A DNA stretch of 64,000 nucleotides from Planctomycetota bacterium (GTDB taxonomy: Bacteria > Planctomycetota > PUPC01 > JACPCR01), in contig JAQBXN010000023.1 of the NCBI GenBank assembly GCA_027625095.1, positions 1 through 64,000 on the forward strand, given 5' to 3'. The notes beneath the pieces are model-generated. The model did no database searches, had not been told where the DNA came from, and was given only the letters and a program-made list of their open reading frames with translations. The position numbers were made by a program, and so were the translations under genes. This document shows positions 44,301 through 51,953 of the stretch, piece by piece. Positions within the stretch are counted from its first letter, which is position 1. The number at the start of each line of letters is the position of its first letter.

Positions 44301-44906
44301 AAAGCATTCGCCGTGCTCGATACACCAGGCTTCTGGTATTTCCACCTGAAGGCTCGTGACGGCGCCGGCAACTGGAGTCAAACGGCACACTACCCCTACT
44401 ACACCACATCCCTCCCTCCTACAGCACCGGCGGATAGTTACGAAGCGAGCGAAGGATGGTCGGCCGTAGCGGAAACTCCGGGATCGACCGTAACTGCCCA
44501 GCCGGTGAAAACAATCAATGGCAAGAACACGCTACTCTCCGTCGATTGGCAGCCACCTGCGGCATCGCAACTCATGCACTCACGCTTCATGCATCCAGTA
44601 AAAGGCATGGCCGGCAAGACACGGATAACCCTCAGGGCTTTCAATCAGAGCAAGCACGCCATCACTCTCTATCCGCTTCTCGATAATTCCGACGAAACGT
44701 TTTTTTACGGTCGTCCGATCACCATCACCCAGGGAACGTGGGAGCCCGTCTACACTGTATCGTTGCTGCCCGAGAACTACCAAGCCGCGACGAAAACCCG
44801 TCCACTGCCCAAGCTCGACCTGAGCAAGGTCACCAACTTCGGTTTCAGAATCTACAACACCAGGGATGCCGGCTCGATGCTGCTGGAAGATGTGAAAGTG
44901 GAGTGA
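38325..44906 (+). CDS. Very large exported multimodular carbohydrate-binding-type protein
   Basis: A 2193-residue protein with a signal peptide (MRVLNPAILLLLFSSLSALARA). The first half (about 170-930) has four concanavalin/DUF1080-like beta sandwiches, each ending in an xxFDDVAV or VARTQIAY-type strand. The second half alternates three module types: jelly-roll binding-like domains at about 965-1145, 1415-1585, 1790-1945 and 2038-2193 (each with a DGEWHQA or DGKWRKAV strand and a Y-x-D-N/D ending); FN3-like segments with GxWYFHxxAxDxAGNW (about 1590-1660 and 1956-2030); and bacterial Ig-like segments (about 1665-1770). No catalytic motif, sortase signal or membrane anchor is seen. The likely role is cell-surface or secreted binding of polysaccharide; it might use a C-terminal secretion route. 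Confidence 0.85.
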   Translation: MRVLNPAILLLLFSSLSALARAENLKIGRDSFAPLQAISAREYSVEITARNKLEKKFKELVILFAHQGVPNYYRLKLTKTTAVVEKYRDNNLEDVWEGKGRILHSDSKNPDQMIEIRRQVSWITVVVNHVIALRVLDLSYGSGEVYVRMQEDLEITRFRVQPLDPIIFDDDFMKTAEAAEDLGVWKPESGSWRIQSIDEKVRATGLKISNGKAPESERSPNPFSLSSLGIEPSIITSGQSFWSDYAFEVSSKTESGWFGVVFCWRGPQDHFVFRAQLLQSKKHAGTLQLVRVKDGETDVLEERHFIGRTGDWYRIQVSAVGGRIRASMDDALVFDVYDDTCSGGKIGLYSEGGYGTAFDDVAVRSDAAIHLDRKDEIEKLGKASLGQWKIIEEKDGLTIECRRGGPSKTVGKLSSKPGHFDLWNSSLAGLRFEADIDVSNSRAAGLGIISQIPGKSIRNAYLVNSKGEFELHKDSVPLPRECYPIRMGKKLHLALDFNPGNESFYVNGIKVHHFQGDAPSDIGKLFLYGEEGAVFSNISVNGKDDRNWSQNVSKDAFVEDPYMQGWASPKWAWYPAKLPDEKSEPATWLYKGDCFGAVELSIPMLESTWFWGAEEADFQTGRGVKISQRANETRQVIFLDKGEVKKSIDLPVSKDEERLPLEIFSDGYYTWIKHHSHTKAVLRHDTLTSGIRLGAIAPMSFDFYSVKVRRDKVQDYLFERASKDWSRVGTWEVTNRFACDPRWSHMNGRSLGLAALWNKHRFEGDFSMEVYAGMRMRHGELLQGFHQWYNYPRIGDINFSFCADGRDVFSGYTMILAEWDRDWSEKYSRLYRQGRKVAETDRQLIPSVRIEQRDERAIPLDWDPGGRGVHGAWYYLKLRRRNGLIEYFFDNQKVLEYRDNSPIDSGRIALWTQNNSIVVARTQIAYKRCIREKLELIELPHQKKSEPETTSNPEFVIHSLTHPYHHSNFENSLAGWQPLHEDQSAQLSVDSATRAEGKHSLRLENMHAGGDFGALIPMDRGDLSRVKELSFFYRIPESVKVNLYFDLEGHPYRTFFVRLTGNDDSNIAMTKLGDFEVTADGEWHQAVFELGRAIRALLPNEVHHIVNRMKIGNLHEGYLNAGLGGNQAGLVYHIDDFLVTSAGPETVNFEFEPEDPDTINEFVWSIDEQPDMKSLKPGPNLKTSRVEIKAAEIEISKAAKGNRSRPSKPVLEKASPPHFAALATEKLPPGNWYLHVQGIRGDGSKTALAHRQIGVETQTRVAQLSPAANAAWGGEPIQLRFPDKTTAAPILETMQLFMRGQQVPLGDPISNYNANTRTLTLTLNHLEKPCEPGQPVPFELKFEDCLQNAAYIPRGPKPRNKQLTFWYQRPTADPKTPRKVDDVSKLISHKWSYSFETSADKTPPSRVHLSGRLMDLDFEENLGGITTSNSVQGAILERDSATAAEGTYSLKITNPAFGSEVNSSFFNNSFNLGAYPIFSFDYRTEGKLRMNFYTQAGGAGRYIKFTDPEGASSAYISDIDLQTDGKWHHAEINLQRAATQRLSSSFNQKHFEARALSLADFGHRANLAGESLHLDNVTMTPAISVHQEVTFTWKANDLSGIKGYSYGWSQTQAFEPPLKVDTSENSSTFIAQPEGERWFHIRAVDFAGNWGPTRHYRYIIDSTPPNITAVLPAEGAKSISPYVAVQLRDNVVGVNPVTLALSLNGQPVNLQSGHARMMASGDLRYDWAQAQAPMTAPIPDGTAMNYEIKPFFDFVGNQAEGRAWTWNIDYSKDKSGPSSLSVGSPSAQMLSYSDFTSSYGSWSSPTASLYQDPERNDKCLQVTVNDPLGKSAFSLSQSFYSHQQHLMTFDYKFPPGLNLMLKLYGSDKHYYIIGLTGESDIHKNIGMAEGIVADGKWRKAVIDIQAIIKAAYPDVTSWSIRNLSFGCWSRGNPNPIGTTYFLDNIAIQGSGSPAPIFSWNTWDVTGISGFSYLLDRQPTTEPDDTIDSSDIRKAFAVLDTPGFWYFHLKARDGAGNWSQTAHYPYYTTSLPPTAPADSYEASEGWSAVAETPGSTVTAQPVKTINGKNTLLSVDWQPPAASQLMHSRFMHPVKGMAGKTRITLRAFNQSKHAITLYPLLDNSDETFFYGRPITITQGTWEPVYTVSLLPENYQAATKTRPLPKLDLSKVTNFGFRIYNTRDAGSMLLEDVKVE

Positions 44907-44972
44907 GTAAGATTCGCGTATGTCACGAAAACTGATAACATTTCCCAACTGCAGAATTTCAGGAGGACTGTT

Positions 44973-45251
44973 ATGTCAACAACACTCGACGCGATGCTGG
45001 TACGTACCACTGGGACGTGTGGTGGGCGAATACGAATCGAGGGGACTCGCATCACGGTCCATCGAATTGCCACCCTCTATAAGCAGGGCCAGACAGCGGA
45101 AGATATTTTGCAAACTTATCCTCACCTGACTCTTGGACAAATCTACACGGCGCTGGCCTACTTCCACGAGAACCGACAGGAAGTCGAGGCTACATTTGCA
45201 GAGGATGATGCAGAATTTGAGAAATTGAAGAATCAAAACGGTGAACGATGA
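44973..45251 (+). CDS. DUF433 antitoxin-like protein
   Basis: A 92-residue DUF433 protein with a winged-helix-like core: GTRITVHRIATLY, a short linker, then YPHLTLGQIYTALAYFHENRQEVEA. DUF433 proteins are usually encoded ahead of a PIN-like DUF5615 protein and are regarded as antitoxins that bind DNA and the partner. A perfect AGGAGG (44961-44966) lies six bases before ATG 44973, the best ribosome binding site in this part of the window. Its stop overlaps the start of the next gene by the ATGA at 45248-45251, so they are translationally coupled. Confidence 0.9.
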   Translation: MSTTLDAMLVRTTGTCGGRIRIEGTRITVHRIATLYKQGQTAEDILQTYPHLTLGQIYTALAYFHENRQEVEATFAEDDAEFEKLKNQNGER

Positions 45252-45535
45252 GTGTCATCCGGCTTTATGTCGATGAAGATGCGGGTGAAATGGCGGTAAT
45301 TCAAGGTCTCCGCGCCCGGGGATATGACATCCTTTGCACTGTTGAGGCAGGGAGCTTAGGGACATCAGATCTAGACCAGTTGCATTTGGCGATTGAACTT
45401 CAGAGAGTCATCTACTCTTTTAACGTTGGTGATTTTGCAAAGCTCCATTCCCAATCACTTGCCGCCGGCGAACAGCATTGGGGAATCATTGTAATTCCAG
45501 ACCAACGCTACTCGATTGGCGAATTTCATGAATAA
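45248..45535 (+). CDS. DUF5615 PIN-like toxin, C-terminally damaged
   Basis: A 95-residue DUF5615 protein, a small Mut7-C/PIN-like fold thought to be an RNase toxin. The core is good: LYVDEDAGEMAVIQGLRARGYD, the acidic DLDQLHLAIELQRVI and VYSFNVGDFAKLH-like nucleic-acid site, then GIIVIPDQRYSIGE. It stops at 45535 after EFHE, earlier than the family usually does. The following bases in another frame (45528-45575, ending at a TGA at 45576-45578) read MNKTSAEEMIDKMVYL, which is the expected C-terminal helix (SAEEM). The true protein has therefore probably lost its tail through an indel. It may be inactive, which would explain survival of a weak pair. Confidence 0.85.
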   Translation: MSVIRLYVDEDAGEMAVIQGLRARGYDILCTVEAGSLGTSDLDQLHLAIELQRVIYSFNVGDFAKLHSQSLAAGEQHWGIIVIPDQRYSIGEFHE

Positions 45536-45578
45536 AACCAGTGCAGAAGAGATGATCGACAAGATGGTGTATCTATGA
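45528..45578 (+). pseudogene. Out-of-frame C-terminal remnant of the DUF5615 gene
   Basis: Sixteen codons from ATG 45528 to TGA 45576-45578 encode NKTSAEEMIDKMVYL after the Met, the typical end of DUF5615 proteins, but one base off the frame of the main gene. It overlaps the end of the main reading frame by eight bases. Confidence 0.55.
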
Positions 45579-45608
45579 GTACACGCACGCAAGAGGATGA
45601 AGCCACTC

Positions 45609-46388
45609 TCAAAATCTTTGCTCCGGATTCTCTTCATAATGCCTCTCCAGAGGCGCCCCATTCATCGACAATTGCCCATTCAGCCTGAGGCCGCCATGCG
45701 AGAGATTGATGCTAGCTCCGATCTCGTCTTTGGTGTCGACCCAATGCGGGGTGAGGATCTGATTCCAGAGGACGTCGCCCGGCCCCATGGAATAGCTCAG
45801 GACTTCCTCTTCGGCGATACCCGCTGGCTTGCGCAATTCCTTTCGGAATTCCGGTTCAATGACCGATTCGACAGGCGTGCGTTGCTGGGGATCGGCAAAG
45901 CCGTTGAAGACTTTTGTGCCATGAATCTGCCAGGCGATCACGTGTGATACGTCCATGTGATAATTGCCGGGCAACCGGCGACCCGAAATGAAAACGATCG
46001 GGTACGAGCGGTACCAGGTAAAACCTGCACGAGCGAGGAATTTCACCCACGGTAAAAAGACGCCGTCGTTGAAACCTTCAAGCAACTGGCCTCGACCATA
46101 GAAGAGATGCAGCCTGAAATTGGAGAGCCGGAAAGGCATATCCATGGCCTTCTCAAGAGGGGCCTTCTGAAACTCCAATCTGAAACTTTCAGCATCTACC
46201 GAATTGTCCGCGCACTGAATCCTTGAATCATCATCTTTACGCAGCACGTCGATGATGTCCTCAAGCGGCGGCGGTTCATATTCGAACGGCACACACTCGT
46301 CCGCGAGAAGAAAATTCTGGCGGCCGCTCCACAATTGCTGAAGCTCCGGTATAGTCCGCGCTACCGTTCCCATCGATTTGGTTGGCAT
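45609..46388 (-). CDS. JmjC/cupin-like putative Fe(II)-dependent oxygenase
   Basis: A 259-residue protein with the double-stranded beta-helix pattern of JmjC/cupin-8-like oxygenases: an H-x-D in NYHMDVSHVIAWQIHGTKVF, where the strand after HxD and the KVF segment are typical, and a distal His in LTPHWVDT. The middle (FRLHLFYGRGQLLEGF) and the closing strand GASINLSHGGL fit the fold. The substrate is unknown; members hydroxylate proteins, peptides or small molecules. It is convergent with the toxin-antitoxin pair and divergent from the exonuclease-helicase gene, about 150 bases away. Confidence 0.72.
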   Translation of the reverse strand: MPTKSMGTVARTIPELQQLWSGRQNFLLADECVPFEYEPPPLEDIIDVLRKDDDSRIQCADNSVDAESFRLEFQKAPLEKAMDMPFRLSNFRLHLFYGRGQLLEGFNDGVFLPWVKFLARAGFTWYRSYPIVFISGRRLPGNYHMDVSHVIAWQIHGTKVFNGFADPQQRTPVESVIEPEFRKELRKPAGIAEEEVLSYSMGPGDVLWNQILTPHWVDTKDEIGASINLSHGGLRLNGQLSMNGAPLERHYEENPEQRF

Positions 46389-46537
46389 GGCATCTCCCTC
46401 CCGTGAATTTGAATCACTTTACCATTGCCGACGAGTGAGGAAAATTCAAGCGTCGCCACAAGCTGCGAGCCTGTAGTCGGTTAATCACAAGCAGGCTGCT
46501 TGTGGCAGCGTGACATCTGATAACTGATTCCAGATAC

Positions 46538-49399
46538 GTGTTCCAAAATTTCACAGTCATAGATTTCGAAACGACTGGTCTCGACCCGGAGGGTGACGAG
46601 ATCCTTGAAGTGGGCGCGGTCCGTTTTCGTGATGGTAAACCGTCGGAGGAATTTTCCAGGTTCGCGGATCCGGGGCGTTCGATACCAAAAGTTATTTCCA
46701 AACTTACGGGCATCTCGAATGAGGATGTTGCAGGGCAGCCGAGCCCGAAGGAAGTCTTGAAAGAAATGCAGAAATTCCTCGGCGATGAGGAAATTGTGGT
46801 GGCGCACAACATCGAATTTGAAGCCGCATTCCTCAAGGCAAAAGGGATGAGCGGCCTTGGTAAGCGGCTCTACGACACCCTTGCCCTTTCCCGAATTGTC
46901 TGGCCGGAACGGGTTCGCCACGACTTGCGGGCCCTGTGTGAGTTCATTGGTGTGGATGCAAGTTTTCATCGGGCAACGGATGACTCACGAGTGACCGGAC
47001 TGCTCTGGCTGGCGTTGATGGATGGCATCGATTCGATGCATCCTGCGGTGGTGCACACGCTGGCCGAATTCCTCGGGCCGGTTAATACGCCTCTTGCAGA
47101 GGTCTTCCTCAAATTTGACGAGAGAATGCTGAAGGAATCGATGTTGAGACAGTCCGGGAAGTACCCGGATTTTTTTGAAGACTTTACCGAGTATTTGGAT
47201 GAGCTTCGTAACAAGAAAGAGGAGTTACACCCGCCCGAATTGTTGATGCTTGAGCCAGAGCGGATGGGCCGGATGTTTTCCCCCAACGGGGTATTCGCCA
47301 AGCGAAAAGAAGGTTTCGAATACAGGCAGCAGCAGGTCGATATGGTTCAGGCGATCTGCGAGGTATTCAATGAGGGGCGACACGCGCTGATTGAGGCCGG
47401 AACGGGGACGGGAAAATCCCTCGCATATTCCGCCTGCGCAATTGGCTGGTCGATTCTCAACGGTCTGCGAGTGGTTATTTCCACGAACACCAAATCGCTT
47501 CAGGATCAGCTTTGCGATAAAGACCTGCCGGAACTTCAGAAGGTGTTACAGAAACCTTACAAGACCGTGAGAGTGAAAGGATCTGACAATTACCTTTGTG
47601 TTAACCACCTCTTGAACGTTCTTAGCAAGGGCCAGGGTGACCTTCAGGTTAAAGACCGCCTGCCTATCGCTGCACTCGCGGTCTGGGCGACTCGCACAAC
47701 GTCGGGAGATGTGACCGAGTGTCCTGGATTCATCAATCAGAAAGGGCGTGAAATCTGGAGCCGGCTCAATCTCGGTGGCGGCGAATGCATGCGTACCTGT
47801 CGTAACCAAAGCCGCTGTTTTCTTTACAAAGCCCGCGGCGAGGCGATGCGGGCCAATATCGTGATTGCCAATCACGCCCTGGTCTTCACCGACATGGCTA
47901 TGGAGAATGGCATCCTTCCGAACTACGCCTACCTGATTCTTGATGAAGCGCACAACGTGGAACGAGTGGCTACCGATCACCTGTCCCGGGAGGTGACCTC
48001 GTTTCGTGTCTTTTCGTTGCTGGACAACCTTTACGTCAAGGAGAAAAAACAAGGCCGCGGCGCCCTGGGATATCTGCATTACGCGGTTCAGCGTGACCTG
48101 ACCAAGAAAGATGCTGATCCACTCAAGTCTAAATTTGAATATGCCTGCGAACAGGTTGAAGTGGCACGCAGTGCTTCCGGCGAGTTTTTTGACGCACTCT
48201 CGCTGTTGTTTGAAGGCGGAAAAGGCGGCGCACGTGAGCCGGACAAGAAACGATACAAAAGCGAGACGCAGGAGGGTGCTTACTGGCAAACCATTCTCCG
48301 GGCAGGCAATGAGCTTTGCTCTGCACTTAATGCCATCCTGGATGCGGCTAACGATGTTTCAGAACAGGTCACTGAACAAAAGAAGCTCTCGATTCTTCGA
48401 GTGCCGATTGAGGAACTGAAACGACTGACGGAGGATCTCTCGGAGCTCTCACAAGACGTCGAGTTCATTCTCGAAGCCCGCAGCGACAACGATGTCTTCT
48501 GGATCGAAAAGGAACGCTGGAGCGGGCGCTGGCAATACTCAGCACACGCCGCCCCAATCGATATTGGCCCGCTTCTGCGGCAGCATCTGTTTGAGAAGAA
48601 GGCAACGGTGATCATGGTGTCCGCTACGCTCTCGACGGGTGGCAGTTTCGAATTTTTCAAACAGCGGATCGGAATGGATCATCTGGCAGAGCAGAATTTC
48701 TGTGAGCTGCAGCTCGGCAGTTGTTTCGATCTTCAAAGTCAGGCCCTGCTTGCCATCCCGGCCTTCCTTCCAGAGCCGGGATATCAGGCCAGGGATTTCG
48801 GTGAGAAACTCGGCCATCTGCTGGTGGATGCCCTTCGGGCGACCAAAGGGCGGGCCCTTGTGCTCTGCACTTCCTACAGTCTGCTCGAAGAGCTGTACGA
48901 GCCGCTGAAACGTGACCTGGAGCTTTCCAACATTCGGGTGCTCGCTCAGGGCATTGATGGCGAAGCTTCCAGCCTCACGGAAGATTTCAAGGCGGATAAC
49001 AGTTCGGTGCTCCTCGGTACGCAGAGCTTCTGGGAAGGTTTTGACGCACCCGGAAACACTCTCTGTTGCGTCGTGGTTTGCAAACTGCCGTTCCCCGTTT
49101 TCAAAGATCCAATAGTGGAGGCCCGCTGCGAATTGCTCGAATCACGGAACATCAATTCATTCGCTCACTTTATGGTGCCGAGTGCGGCCATCCGATTGAA
49201 GCAGGGCTTCGGCCGTCTGATTAGAACTAAGAATGATTATGGAGTTGTTTTGCTCACAGATAATCGCATGCTCACAAAACGCTACGGTAGCACGCTGCTC
49301 CAGTCTCTGCCGATTCCGCATATCGCATTTAATGATGTGGGGACACTCGTCCAGCAGTTTCAAAGATTCTTCGAGGTGAAAGATGCGCAAGGCCGCTAA
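46538..49399 (+). CDS. dinG: DnaQ-like exonuclease - DinG-type helicase fusion
   Basis: A 953-residue fusion. Residues 1-165 are a 3'-5' exonuclease of the DnaQ/ExoIII family with Exo I (VIDFETTGLDP), Exo II (VVAHNIEFEAAFL) and Exo III (HRATDDSRVTG). Residues about 250-930 are a superfamily 2 (Rad3/XPD/DinG) helicase: Walker A EAGTGTGKS, DEAH box ILDEAHNVE, motif VI QGFGRLIRT. Cysteines TECPGF, GGECMRTC and SRCF form the 4Fe-4S ligand set of this group. The family works on R-loops and replication-blocking structures. The DnaQ-DinG architecture is known from Firmicutes. The start is GTG 46538; the N-terminal strand needs it. It is followed 92 bases later by kdsD. Confidence 0.94.
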   Translation: MFQNFTVIDFETTGLDPEGDEILEVGAVRFRDGKPSEEFSRFADPGRSIPKVISKLTGISNEDVAGQPSPKEVLKEMQKFLGDEEIVVAHNIEFEAAFLKAKGMSGLGKRLYDTLALSRIVWPERVRHDLRALCEFIGVDASFHRATDDSRVTGLLWLALMDGIDSMHPAVVHTLAEFLGPVNTPLAEVFLKFDERMLKESMLRQSGKYPDFFEDFTEYLDELRNKKEELHPPELLMLEPERMGRMFSPNGVFAKRKEGFEYRQQQVDMVQAICEVFNEGRHALIEAGTGTGKSLAYSACAIGWSILNGLRVVISTNTKSLQDQLCDKDLPELQKVLQKPYKTVRVKGSDNYLCVNHLLNVLSKGQGDLQVKDRLPIAALAVWATRTTSGDVTECPGFINQKGREIWSRLNLGGGECMRTCRNQSRCFLYKARGEAMRANIVIANHALVFTDMAMENGILPNYAYLILDEAHNVERVATDHLSREVTSFRVFSLLDNLYVKEKKQGRGALGYLHYAVQRDLTKKDADPLKSKFEYACEQVEVARSASGEFFDALSLLFEGGKGGAREPDKKRYKSETQEGAYWQTILRAGNELCSALNAILDAANDVSEQVTEQKKLSILRVPIEELKRLTEDLSELSQDVEFILEARSDNDVFWIEKERWSGRWQYSAHAAPIDIGPLLRQHLFEKKATVIMVSATLSTGGSFEFFKQRIGMDHLAEQNFCELQLGSCFDLQSQALLAIPAFLPEPGYQARDFGEKLGHLLVDALRATKGRALVLCTSYSLLEELYEPLKRDLELSNIRVLAQGIDGEASSLTEDFKADNSSVLLGTQSFWEGFDAPGNTLCCVVVCKLPFPVFKDPIVEARCELLESRNINSFAHFMVPSAAIRLKQGFGRLIRTKNDYGVVLLTDNRMLTKRYGSTLLQSLPIPHIAFNDVGTLVQQFQRFFEVKDAQGR

Positions 49400-49439
49400 T
49401 AGTCCGCAACCCCAGTGGCCGTCTTCTCCCGAAGGCAGA

Positions 49440-49459
49440 TCTGCGCTCAGGAGAGCGCA
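49440..49459. repeat. Short palindrome between helicase and kdsD genes
   Basis: CTGCGCTC (49440-49447) and GAGCGCAG (49452-49459) form a short perfect stem around AGGA. There is no T-run, so its role as a terminator is doubtful; the surrounding 92-base spacer holds no other feature. Confidence 0.4.
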
Positions 49460-49491
49460 GCCACAGAATCCCCGCGCCACGCAGTGAAATC

Positions 49492-50478
49492 ATGAAGCCA
49501 GACTCAACTACTCCTGAACTGAAACTGGCCCGCCAGGTATTGAAAACCGAGTCAGACGCCATTCTGAAACAGTTGGATTGCCTCGATGAAAATTTCCAGA
49601 ACGTCGTGGATGTAATCTCAGCCCTGACTGGAAAAGTCATCATCACCGGCATAGGCAAATCGGGAATAATCGGCTCAAAGATCGCAGGGACGCTTGCCAG
49701 TACCGGCACTCCGGCGCTGTTCCTTCATCCAGTCGAAGGCGTCCACGGGGACATGGGTGTCATTCAAATGGGCGACCTGCTAATCGCCATTTCTAACAGC
49801 GGCGCCACCGAGGAAGTCCTCAACCTCGTTTTTGCGGTCGAGCAGATTGGGCTCACCACCCTTGGCATCTGCTCGAATCCGAAATCCACGCTTGCCGAGC
49901 TTTGCGACTACACCTTAATCGTCTCCGTCGATCAGGAGGCCTGCCCTCTTGGCCTCGCCCCAACGGCTAGTACAACTGCGGTGCTTGCAGTCGGCGATGC
50001 ACTTGCCATGGCTCTCTCATCGAAAAGGAAATTCTCCACAGAAGACTACTCCCGCTTTCATCCAGGCGGCTCACTGGGGCGTCGGCTCAAGCTCCGAGTG
50101 CGAGACATCATGCTCACCGGCGAAGCCCTTCCTCTGATCTCCGTGGAAGAAAATCTTGGGGCCGCCATGAAGGTAATGTCGGCCCACCAGAATCTCGGAG
50201 TGGCCCTGGCAGTCGATAAAGACGGGCGCCTCGCCGGTATCGTGACGGACGGTGACCTTCGCCGGATCTTTCTGTCAGGCCACACACAGGAATCGCCCAT
50301 CACCAAGGTCATGACAAGGAATCCAAAACTTGCCGAATCCGAATCCCTGGCATCTGAGGCCCTGATGATCATGGAGCAGATGGCTATTACCTCACTGGCG
50401 ATCGTAGATGAACAATCACGTGCGATCGGGCTGGTGCATCTGCATGATATTCTGGGGCGGGGCAAAGTGATTTTTTGA
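49492..50478 (+). CDS. kdsD: D-arabinose 5-phosphate isomerase
   Basis: A 328-residue KdsD/KpsF-type enzyme converting D-ribulose 5-phosphate to D-arabinose 5-phosphate, the first step in Kdo synthesis for lipopolysaccharide. The SIS domain (about 40-190) shows TGIGKSGIIGSKIAGTLASTG, FLHPVEGVHGDMGVI, SNSGATEEVL and FHPGGSLGRRL; two CBS domains follow (LISVEENLGAAMKVM, DGDLRRIFLSG, PITKVMTRNPKLA, HLHDILGRGKVIF). The lengths and motifs are typical. There is no weakening of catalytic residues. Its presence supports an outer membrane with Kdo-containing glycolipid. No other kds gene is nearby in the window. Confidence 0.97.
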   Translation: MKPDSTTPELKLARQVLKTESDAILKQLDCLDENFQNVVDVISALTGKVIITGIGKSGIIGSKIAGTLASTGTPALFLHPVEGVHGDMGVIQMGDLLIAISNSGATEEVLNLVFAVEQIGLTTLGICSNPKSTLAELCDYTLIVSVDQEACPLGLAPTASTTAVLAVGDALAMALSSKRKFSTEDYSRFHPGGSLGRRLKLRVRDIMLTGEALPLISVEENLGAAMKVMSAHQNLGVALAVDKDGRLAGIVTDGDLRRIFLSGHTQESPITKVMTRNPKLAESESLASEALMIMEQMAITSLAIVDEQSRAIGLVHLHDILGRGKVIF

Positions 50479-50572
50479 TCGCGGTCTGGGCGCTCCGCGA
50501 CAGGACAGGCAGCCCGTGATATAGTTCCAGATTGCTTTTCAGGGCTTTCTTCTGTTGAAGTTATTGGAAAGA

Positions 50573-50600
50573 GAAAGCGGTGATAAATCACCGCACTCCA
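50573..50600 (-). repeat. Dispersed REP-like palindrome, copy 2
   Basis: An inverted copy of the unit at 118-145, with the same stem (GCGGTGA...TCACCGC) and flanks and a different loop. It lies between the kdsD stop and the end of the convergent nucleotidyltransferase-HD gene, a typical site for REP-like units. Confidence 0.7.
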
Positions 50601-50638
50601 GATCCAAGCCTTGAGATCGCCGGTCGCCGCGCTCCGAC

Positions 50639-51760
50639 TCAGTAGGTACCGTCGTCTGCGAATTCATCTTCAAGCTCTCGGATGAATTCGAGCGCGTCTT
50701 CAAGCTGTGATACCGGCATACCCGGTTGTCTTCCGGCGGAATCGAGTTCACGTAGGAGCATCAGGTCTTCGAAGTATTCCGATTCCTCCAGCCTTCTTCG
50801 GGCGCGCTTACCGAGCGTGCCGTCCTTGTAGGCCAGTGCGTCCATGTGGTGCTCGATCAGGAAGAACGTGCGATCCGTGATCAGATCGTTCAAGGCTTCA
50901 AGCGCGGCGAAGACATGGTCATGCGGATCGATCGCCTTGCCGACGTCGTGCAGGAGAGCGGCCAGAATGAATTCCTCGTCATACGGCCGTTCCTGGCGCG
51001 CCAATTCAAACACTTGCAGGCTGTGGTAGAGAGCATCCCCTTCAGGGTGGTAAGAGGGGCTCTGCTTTACTCGCTCCAGAGGACGGAGCAGTAGATCATA
51101 CAATTCGTAAGGGTTCATCAGGTCCTCGGAATCCACAAGCTCATCTTCCAGATCGCAGTTCGGCTTTTCGTTCTGCAGAAGTTCCTCAAGCTCACGAATC
51201 GACGCTCGCTCGATGCCTTTTCCCGTAATGGAACTTTTGAAAACGTAATGGGCTTTGTCCGATCCATAGAGGGTCAGCTCATACACGTATTCATCGTAAA
51301 CATGAATATGGGTGAAGACCCGTTCCTCACCGTGTTTGATGACACGCTTCCTTTCCAGTTTGTGAGTCACCCCTTCCTCCTCGAGGATATCGGTGACAGA
51401 TGAAGCGTTATCCCCGAATACATGGATATCGATATCCGAGCCTTTCCGAATGTGACCCGTCCAGACACTGCCAATCAGGCGTGGGCGAAAACGCGCAAGC
51501 TTTCGCATAAGCGACAGCGCGGCGAGACGCATCGAACGCAGGAGCTCGAAACGCTCGTCGCCTTCCATGAGCCTGGTCAGCAATTGCACCTGGTCTCGAA
51601 TCTCGCTGTTGGAAGGTAAATCGCCGGGCCGATACTGGTAATCGATGCCCATCTGTTTTGCCGCTTTTCTTTTCGCCGAGAAGTATTCCTTCTCGAGTCC
51701 TTCATACATCAAGGACGCCGCCCTCGACGCAATCGCCATTCTGGATTTACGATCAGCCAT
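50639..51760 (-). CDS. Nucleotidyltransferase - HD phosphohydrolase fusion protein
   Basis: A 373-residue cytoplasmic protein. The N-terminal part (about 60-180) contains a nucleotidyltransferase-like core GSVWTGHIRKGSDIDIHVFG, with the GS and the D-x-D metal pair (DIDIH), and a following THIHVYDEYVYELTL strand. The C-terminal part (about 225-300) is an HD domain: HSLQVFEL, then LAALLHDVGKAIDPHDH, then IEHHMD. Such pairing resembles tRNA CCA-adding enzymes and other NTase-HD proteins, but the tRNA-binding neck of CCA enzymes is not evident, so the substrate is open; a nucleotide second-messenger or repair role is possible. It is convergent with kdsD and divergent from the Tat phosphatase-like gene. 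Confidence 0.8.
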   Translation of the reverse strand: MADRKSRMAIASRAASLMYEGLEKEYFSAKRKAAKQMGIDYQYRPGDLPSNSEIRDQVQLLTRLMEGDERFELLRSMRLAALSLMRKLARFRPRLIGSVWTGHIRKGSDIDIHVFGDNASSVTDILEEEGVTHKLERKRVIKHGEERVFTHIHVYDEYVYELTLYGSDKAHYVFKSSITGKGIERASIRELEELLQNEKPNCDLEDELVDSEDLMNPYELYDLLLRPLERVKQSPSYHPEGDALYHSLQVFELARQERPYDEEFILAALLHDVGKAIDPHDHVFAALEALNDLITDRTFFLIEHHMDALAYKDGTLGKRARRRLEESEYFEDLMLLRELDSAGRQPGMPVSQLEDALEFIRELEDEFADDGTY

Positions 51761-51953
51761 TCATGAATCCGACCTCAAAGAGTCGTATGGAGTGGAACTA
51801 AAGAGGGCGAGACTATAACGATTGGAATCGTGTTTCCCAGAATTTGAAAACACAATTGATCGGAATGCTTTATCCGTTATGACCTTCAGTGTGCCCAGCA
51901 CAACATGCCATGAATCGCAAATTCGGATGTTTTCCGAAAATGGAATCCCACCA

